A DNA stretch of 64,000 nucleotides from Hymenobacter jeongseonensis (lineage in GTDB: Bacteria > Bacteroidota > Bacteroidia > Cytophagales > Hymenobacteraceae). The position numbers and the translations under genes were made by a program. Each line of letters starts with the position of its first letter. Within the stretch, counting starts at the first letter, position 1. The stretch covers positions 1 to 64,000 of the forward strand of contig NZ_JADQDQ010000003.1 in NCBI RefSeq assembly GCF_015694725.1, written 5' to 3'. Of the stretch, positions 59,494-64,000 are shown in pieces. The notes under the pieces were generated by a model, which worked only from the letters and a program-made list of their open reading frames with translations, made no database searches and was not told the DNA's origin.

Positions 59494-59556
59494 TACCTAC
59501 TGCGGTACTAAAATGGGCGCCGTCGGTAGTCAGGAAGGCTTTGGAGGACGGAGGGC

Positions 59557-60948
59557 TCAGTCGCGCCGGTACTTGGGCATGTGGATGCCAATTTCCGGGT
59601 GGTCGGGGGTGCCCACGAAAAACGGAAAGCTATTGTTCGAGACGCTGCCCTGCCCGTCGTACACGTTAACGAGCAGGCGGTAGGCGCCGCGCGCTTTGGG
59701 GGTGTGCACCACGGCGGTCAGCCCGTGGGCCTCTCGGATGGCGCTGGGAATGGCTTCGGGCGCGGTGCGGTTGTGGGGCAGGGTGTGAAACTCGTCCACG
59801 TCGCGGGTTATTTTCCATTCCACCCGCAGGGAGTCGCCGTCGGGGTCCACGGCACTCACGGAGGCTGGGTAGTCGGTATCGGGCCGGAGGGCGACGTTGT
59901 CGTAATCCCGTTTGCGGTTCACCCGCACGAAGCCGACGTTCGGGGCTTGATTGGCGGGCGTTTTATTGGTCCACAGCATCTCAATCATGTCCACCATAGG
60001 GGTTTTCTCGCCGGTTGGCGCAAACATGCTCAGCCACATATCCGTCTGCTCGAAGCGGTTGCCCCAATACAGCACGTACGAGCCCAGGCACTTCGCGCGT
60101 TTGCCTTCGATGGTGGCTTGGTAGCCGTGGCGCAAAAACGCAGCCTTCGCCGTGCCGCTCTGGTCGAGGGGGGCGTCCCAACTGGTGAGGGGCGATTCCC
60201 ACCACCCGCGCCCGCCAAACTCGCCGATGATGTAAGGGCCTGTCCAGCCGGCTTCGGTCATGCGCTGGGGCTGCTCGGCTAGCTTGGTGAACACGTTGAC
60301 CGTGAGGACGTCGACATCGGGGCAAAGGTGCGCAATGGCCGGCAGCGAGTACGTGCCATCGGTGATGGTGGTGGTGACGGGGTGGTTGGGGTCCAGCTTG
60401 TGAATCATCCGGGCCGTCTCGTTCACAATCTGATACACCTTGAAGTCGCCGTAGTGGTTGTCCAGCTCGTTGCCCAGGTTCCACATGAGCAGCGCCGGAT
60501 GGTTTTTGAACCGTTGCACTTGCCGGTACACCTCCTGCTGCTGCTCGGCCACGGCCTTGGGGTCGTAATAGTCGAATTTTTCGTAGGGCGGCTTCATCCA
60601 GAGGCCAAACATCACCGTCAGGCCGTGGCGCTGCGCCTGGTCCATCAGCACATCGGCGTAGTTGGCCGTGTAAATGCGCACGGAGTTGCCCCCGCGCTCC
60701 CGGATGCGGTCGAAGTGCTGCACGCCGGCGGCTCCTTTTATCAGGTAGGGCTTGCCGGCGCGCTGCAGCTCGTAGCGGTTGGCGGTGCGCACCACCCGCA
60801 CGGGCACCACCCCCGCCGCGGGGTGCAATGGCTCCACTGTTTCAACCACCAGTTCGGGAGCAGACCGGCACCCCACCCACAAAAAGCACAGCCATACCCA
60901 AATAATTGAGCGCAACCGGCTTCCCTTCGGAAAGCGAAAAACGGTCAT
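59557..60948 (-). CDS. GH2-like TIM-barrel glycosidase, lipoprotein
   Basis: A 463-residue lipoprotein (lipobox WVGC, C27). The domain is a GH2/GH5-like TIM barrel: YLIKGAAGVQHFDRIRERGG near the start, the acid/base pair NLGNELDNHYG (E161) and the nucleophile YIIGEFGGRGWW (E243), both in expected places. An Ig-like segment follows (about 345-455, PASVSAVDPDGDSLRVEW). It is divergent from the GT2-GH26-like gene, with a common AT-rich control region, so it probably trims or links the polysaccharide that enzyme makes. The bond it cleaves is unknown. Start ATG 60948; the frame is open to 61074. Confidence 0.82.
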   Translation of the reverse strand: MTVFRFPKGSRLRSIIWVWLCFLWVGCRSAPELVVETVEPLHPAAGVVPVRVVRTANRYELQRAGKPYLIKGAAGVQHFDRIRERGGNSVRIYTANYADVLMDQAQRHGLTVMFGLWMKPPYEKFDYYDPKAVAEQQQEVYRQVQRFKNHPALLMWNLGNELDNHYGDFKVYQIVNETARMIHKLDPNHPVTTTITDGTYSLPAIAHLCPDVDVLTVNVFTKLAEQPQRMTEAGWTGPYIIGEFGGRGWWESPLTSWDAPLDQSGTAKAAFLRHGYQATIEGKRAKCLGSYVLYWGNRFEQTDMWLSMFAPTGEKTPMVDMIEMLWTNKTPANQAPNVGFVRVNRKRDYDNVALRPDTDYPASVSAVDPDGDSLRVEWKITRDVDEFHTLPHNRTAPEAIPSAIREAHGLTAVVHTPKARGAYRLLVNVYDGQGSVSNNSFPFFVGTPDHPEIGIHMPKYRRD

Positions 60949-61210
60949 GTGGTTAGTTACAGGCACTATCGTAACAGGTATAGTGGGGTTTAATTGAATT
61001 AAAGCAATTAATAAATAAATTTTAATGTGTTCGAAGGTCGTAAAAATTCTTAATCTTGCAATCCGACAACGCATTTTTATTTTGCGTTTGCAGCCTTAGG
61101 CTGGCAGGGGCCTAAAAGGGGCCGCATCACCATTGCAGAGATAAAATGCATTCATTACTAAGGATTTGTGAAAATATATATTAACTTCAATACGGCTTCA
61201 GATTGTGTTA
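60949..61210. promoter_or_regulatory. shared control region of the polysaccharide gene pair
   Basis: 262 nt between two divergent genes, clearly richer in A/T than the rest of the window. It has long runs of TTAAT/ATTAA (60990-61080 and 61150-61200) and several TTG and TATA-like elements; I cannot assign single boxes. The two genes may be controlled together from here. Confidence 0.4.
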
Positions 61211-63727
61211 ATGAATCATCTACCCCTTTCAGTCGAAGAGCGACAGCCGGCGAATAAAGTGCTTCCACCGCCCAGGGTGCAGTTCCAGGACGCGAAAGGC
61301 ACGAAGCAGATGCGCATCCTCGTGGTGATAGGGATTGCGCTGCTGGTGCAGTTCTTCTGGTGGTTTGCCGATTCTGACCACGTCGGCTATGCCCCGCTGT
61401 ACTGGCTGCTGACGTTTTCTTTGTGCTACAAAATGCTGCGCATGCTGCACGAGTGGTACCACTACGTCCACGTGAAGGAGCCAATTGCGCCGGCCGTGGC
61501 GCCCGGTGCGCCCCTGCGCCAAGTGGACATGCTGACCACGGCCTGTCCCGGCGAGCCGCACGACATGATTATTCGGAGCCTGGAGGCCCTGGTGGCCGTG
61601 CGCTACCCGCACACCACCTACCTCTGCGACGAAGGCAACGACCCCGTGCTGCGCGCAGTGTGCGACCGGCTGGGCGTGGTGCACGTGACCCGGACGGAGA
61701 AAAAGAACGCCAAGGCGGGCAACATCAACAACGCGCTACGCCAGGCCACCGGCGAGTTCTGCGTGGTGCTCGACCCCGACCACGAAGTCACGCCCGATTT
61801 TCTGGACCAGGTGATGGCCTACTTCGAAGACCCCACCGTGGGTTATGTGCAGGTAGTGCAAGCTTATGGCAACCAAAAAGATAGCCTCGTGGCCCGGGGC
61901 GCCGCCGAGCAAACCTACCATTTCTACGGCCCGCTGATGATGGGCATGAACAGCTACAATACCGTGCAGGCCATCGGGGCCAACTGCACCTTTCGCCGGT
62001 TGGCGCTCGATGGCATTGGCGGGCACGCCCCTGGCCTCACCGAGGACATGCACACGGCCATGCGCCTGCACGCAGCCGGCTGGAAATCCATTTACGCCCC
62101 CGTGGTGGTGAGCCGGGGCCTGGTGCCTTCCTCGCTCGGCGCCTTCTACATGCAGCAGCTAAAATGGGCCCGCGGCACGTTCGATTTGCTGGCGCACGTG
62201 TACCCAAAGCTGTTCAAAAACTTCAGCTGGCGGCAGCGGGTGCACTATTTCACCCTGCCGCTGTACTTCTTTTCGGGAGTGGTGGCCCTGATTGACATTG
62301 CCGTGCCCGTGGCGTCGTTGCTGCTGCTGGAATTTCCGTGGCATTTGTCGCTGCCCGAGTTTGCCTTGCACATGCTGCCCGTCACGCTGGTGGGCCTGCT
62401 TATTCGCTACAACGCCCAGCAGTGGCTGCGCGAGCCCCACGAACCGGGCCTGCACCTGGCCGGCGGCTTCCTGCGGATTGCCACCTGGTGGGTGTATTCG
62501 CTGGGCCTGGTCTACACCTTTCTCAACGTGAAGGTGCCCTACATTCCAACGCCGAAAGAAGGGAAACTGAAGAACGAATGGCTCTTGTGCCTGCCCAACC
62601 TGCTGCTGGCCTTCCTGTCCATCGGGGCGGCTGCGTACAGCATGCAGGTACAAGGCATTCGGGGGCCCTACACCAAGCTGATGGCCACCCTGGCGCTCAT
62701 CAACGCCTTTATTTTGCTGGTATCGGTGCTCATGGCCCAGCATGCGCTGCTCCGCGGCCTGCGTTCGCTGCTGTGGTCGGCGCGGCCGTTGCACGCCCTC
62801 AAGCAATGGGTGGAAAGCTTGCTGGCGGCAGGTGGCGGCATTATTACCCGGCGGCTGCGCACGGGCTCCGTGGCCTTTGCCACGGGGCTGGCCATTTTGC
62901 ATACGCTGACCAGCGCAGGGGTCGTGCTGGTGCAGTGGCACGAGCAGGTATCGATTTCCGATGATTACATCTGGGCCCACACCGGCTTCGGGCCAATGCG
63001 CATCGGCCAGCCGGCAGCGGGGGCCGTGGCACCGCTGCCCGTGCAGGCTTCGCCGGTTTCCACCAATTGGCCCGGCATCACCTGGGACTCGTCGCCGGGG
63101 GCCACCAGCCAGCTCATCAGTTTAGAACTGCCGGCCTCGGCTTCTCCGCAGGTGCCGGTGGCAGCCATTGAGGAGATAAACCAGCGCGGCGATATTCCGG
63201 TTCTCACCTGGACGGTGCCCGAGGCGGCAACCGAGAACCGGGCGTTTCAGGAGCAAGTGCTCCGCCTCGTTGGCCACGAAAACCAGCTACTGCTGCGTCC
63301 CATTTTTCCGCCATCCCCCCCCGCAGCCCACCGCACGGCCTGGCGCAAACTGGTGAAAAGCTACCGCGACACCGGTGATACCACCGTGGTGTGGGTGTGG
63401 ACGCCCCCGCGGCCTGATTCCATCTCTGCTTATTTCCCCGGTTCAGCCAACGTGACGTGGGTGGCCAGCGACTGCCGCACCGCCTCGGCCCAAACCCTGA
63501 CGGCTGCTTGCTACGCGCCCTTCCGCCAGCAGGTGGCCGCCCAGATTGAGATGCAAAGCAAGCCCATTCTGCTGCTGGTGCCGCAGCCCTACACGCCCAA
63601 TTCTTACCAATGGGTCAAGCAACTGGTTGGGCGATACCCGGAAGTAAAAGCCGTGTTGTTTTCGCCCGCTAGCCGCCCGCCCAGCACTGCCCAAACGGTA
63701 CGCCTGCCTGGCCGCCCCGGAAGCTAA
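61211..63727 (+). CDS. cellulose-synthase-like GT2 fused to a GH26-like domain
   Basis: An 838-residue membrane protein. Two helices (about 36-52, 58-76) precede a GT2 catalytic domain: LCDEGND (138-144), the DxD-type VLDPDHEV (187-193), TED (277-279) and QQLKW (315-319), where the usual QxxRW has Lys for Arg. Helices at about 350-375, 385-400, 420-440, 458-478, 492-510 and 552-575 form the channel; VPYIPTPKEGK recalls the gating loop of BcsA-type synthases. From about residue 590 the outside part looks like a GH26 (mannanase-like) barrel, with LLLRPIF (694-700), VVWVWTPPRPDSI (726-738), YFPGS and KPILLLVPQPY (784-794), but without the HEMNG and nucleophile glutamates. It probably makes and holds a beta-glycan. 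Confidence 0.85.
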   Translation: MNHLPLSVEERQPANKVLPPPRVQFQDAKGTKQMRILVVIGIALLVQFFWWFADSDHVGYAPLYWLLTFSLCYKMLRMLHEWYHYVHVKEPIAPAVAPGAPLRQVDMLTTACPGEPHDMIIRSLEALVAVRYPHTTYLCDEGNDPVLRAVCDRLGVVHVTRTEKKNAKAGNINNALRQATGEFCVVLDPDHEVTPDFLDQVMAYFEDPTVGYVQVVQAYGNQKDSLVARGAAEQTYHFYGPLMMGMNSYNTVQAIGANCTFRRLALDGIGGHAPGLTEDMHTAMRLHAAGWKSIYAPVVVSRGLVPSSLGAFYMQQLKWARGTFDLLAHVYPKLFKNFSWRQRVHYFTLPLYFFSGVVALIDIAVPVASLLLLEFPWHLSLPEFALHMLPVTLVGLLIRYNAQQWLREPHEPGLHLAGGFLRIATWWVYSLGLVYTFLNVKVPYIPTPKEGKLKNEWLLCLPNLLLAFLSIGAAAYSMQVQGIRGPYTKLMATLALINAFILLVSVLMAQHALLRGLRSLLWSARPLHALKQWVESLLAAGGGIITRRLRTGSVAFATGLAILHTLTSAGVVLVQWHEQVSISDDYIWAHTGFGPMRIGQPAAGAVAPLPVQASPVSTNWPGITWDSSPGATSQLISLELPASASPQVPVAAIEEINQRGDIPVLTWTVPEAATENRAFQEQVLRLVGHENQLLLRPIFPPSPPAAHRTAWRKLVKSYRDTGDTTVVWVWTPPRPDSISAYFPGSANVTWVASDCRTASAQTLTAACYAPFRQQVAAQIEMQSKPILLLVPQPYTPNSYQWVKQLVGRYPEVKAVLFSPASRPPSTAQTVRLPGRPGS

Positions 63728-64000
63728 GCCGATTTTTTGGCCGGGGTCTTTTTAGTGGTGGTAGTGGCATTGAGGCGACTGGGGTTGTCGGCCAAGAACT
63801 TGCCCCAGCTTTTGCTGCCGGCCTGCACGTTGTTGCCCTTCTGGTAGTGGTGGCACAGCGCCACGGAGAGCGCATCGGTGGCGTCCAGAAACTTGCTGGC
63901 TTCCGCGATGGGCGGCAGCGTAAGGGTTTGGCGCAGCATGTGGGCCACTTGCTCCTTCGTGGCCGCCCCCGAGCCCGTAACGGCCTGCTTTACCTTGGTG
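63724..64000 (-). CDS. ruvC: RuvC Holliday junction resolvase, C-terminal part (gene runs out of the window)
   Basis: The last 91 or so residues of RuvC read leftward from the window edge: TKVKQAVTGSGAATKEQVAH, then LDATDALSVALCHHYQKGN, which holds the C-terminal catalytic Asp of the family, and a Lys/Thr-rich tail KKTPAKKSA. RuvC cuts Holliday junctions made by RuvAB. The 5' part lies beyond base 64000. Its stop codon interlocks with that of the GT2 gene (63724-63727). Confidence 0.93.
   Translation of the reverse strand, partial: TKVKQAVTGSGAATKEQVAHMLRQTLTLPPIAEASKFLDATDALSVALCHHYQKGNNVQAGSKSWGKFLADNPSRLNATTTTKKTPAKKSA

Noticed and set aside
59491..59510. Terminator at the end of the PhzF gene
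   Set aside because: TAGTACC/GGTACTA is only a 7-bp stem overlapping the stop codon, without a T-tract; too weak to list.
1..64000. tRNA genes, insertion sequences or prophage
   Set aside because: I looked for TTCGA-type tRNA arms, transposase or integrase motifs and phage gene runs in the gaps and found none I can support.

Overview
The window looks like chromosomal core sequence from a GC-rich member of Bacteroidota, most likely a Hymenobacter-like Cytophagales. The assignment rests on several things: Bacteroidota-type -7 promoter boxes (TAnnTTTG) in front of many genes with little sign of Shine-Dalgarno sites, DUF4199 and BatA-type membrane proteins, a GT3-type glycogen synthase, menaquinone synthesis (MenA), and housekeeping genes (purB, argS, trpS, rnz, hemG/hemY, ruvC) scattered among envelope genes. 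The genus is inferred from style, not from a database match. There is no prophage, insertion sequence, CRISPR array or tRNA that I can support.

Layout. The left edge (1-77) is the 3' end of a 5S rRNA and the terminator of an rRNA operon. 348-6884 holds a BatA-like protein, two DUF4199 membrane proteins and three glycosyltransferases (GT2, GT4, GT9). 7004-14738 carries purB, a GT51 peptidoglycan glycosyltransferase with a very long N-terminal region, a TerC/Alx transporter, a DPM-like glycosyltransferase, protoporphyrinogen oxidase and a GmhB-like phosphatase. 14817-20161 has arginine decarboxylase divergent from arginase, an OafA-like acyltransferase and a secreted lipase. 20453-24022 is a six-PAS hybrid histidine kinase. 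24889-32247 has argS, a LOG-family protein, glutathione peroxidase, menA and an RhlE-like DEAD-box helicase, interrupted by palindromic repeats. 32438-41497 contains a methyltransferase, a miniature ABC transporter pair, a class III CoA transferase, trpS, a queuosine-precursor transporter, RNase Z and a STAS protein. 41561-46864 carries glycogen synthase and a GH13 branching-type enzyme. 47054-55003 is mixed metabolism and transport with an isolated hutI. 55075-58493 encodes an ECF sigma factor overlapping a gene for a single chain that seems to join a cytoplasmic anti-sigma-like region, an inner-membrane helix, a long linker and an outer-membrane barrel. The right end (59557-63727) is a divergent pair: a GH2-like lipoprotein and a cellulose-synthase-like GT2 with a C-terminal GH26-like domain. 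It ends with the C-terminal part of ruvC.

The most interesting observations are: (1) the cellulose-synthase-like GT2 fused to a GH26-like domain that appears to have lost both catalytic glutamates, opposite a GH2-like lipoprotein that keeps its own; (2) the ECF sigma factor and its envelope-spanning partner; (3) five genes with an exact TAnnTTTG box ending 4-5 nt before the start codon, predicting leaderless mRNAs; (4) a dispersed ~100-bp palindromic intergenic repeat in three full copies plus one reduced relative, and a second family with perfect 27-bp arms; (5) an ABC ATPase translationally coupled to a 110-residue membrane protein.
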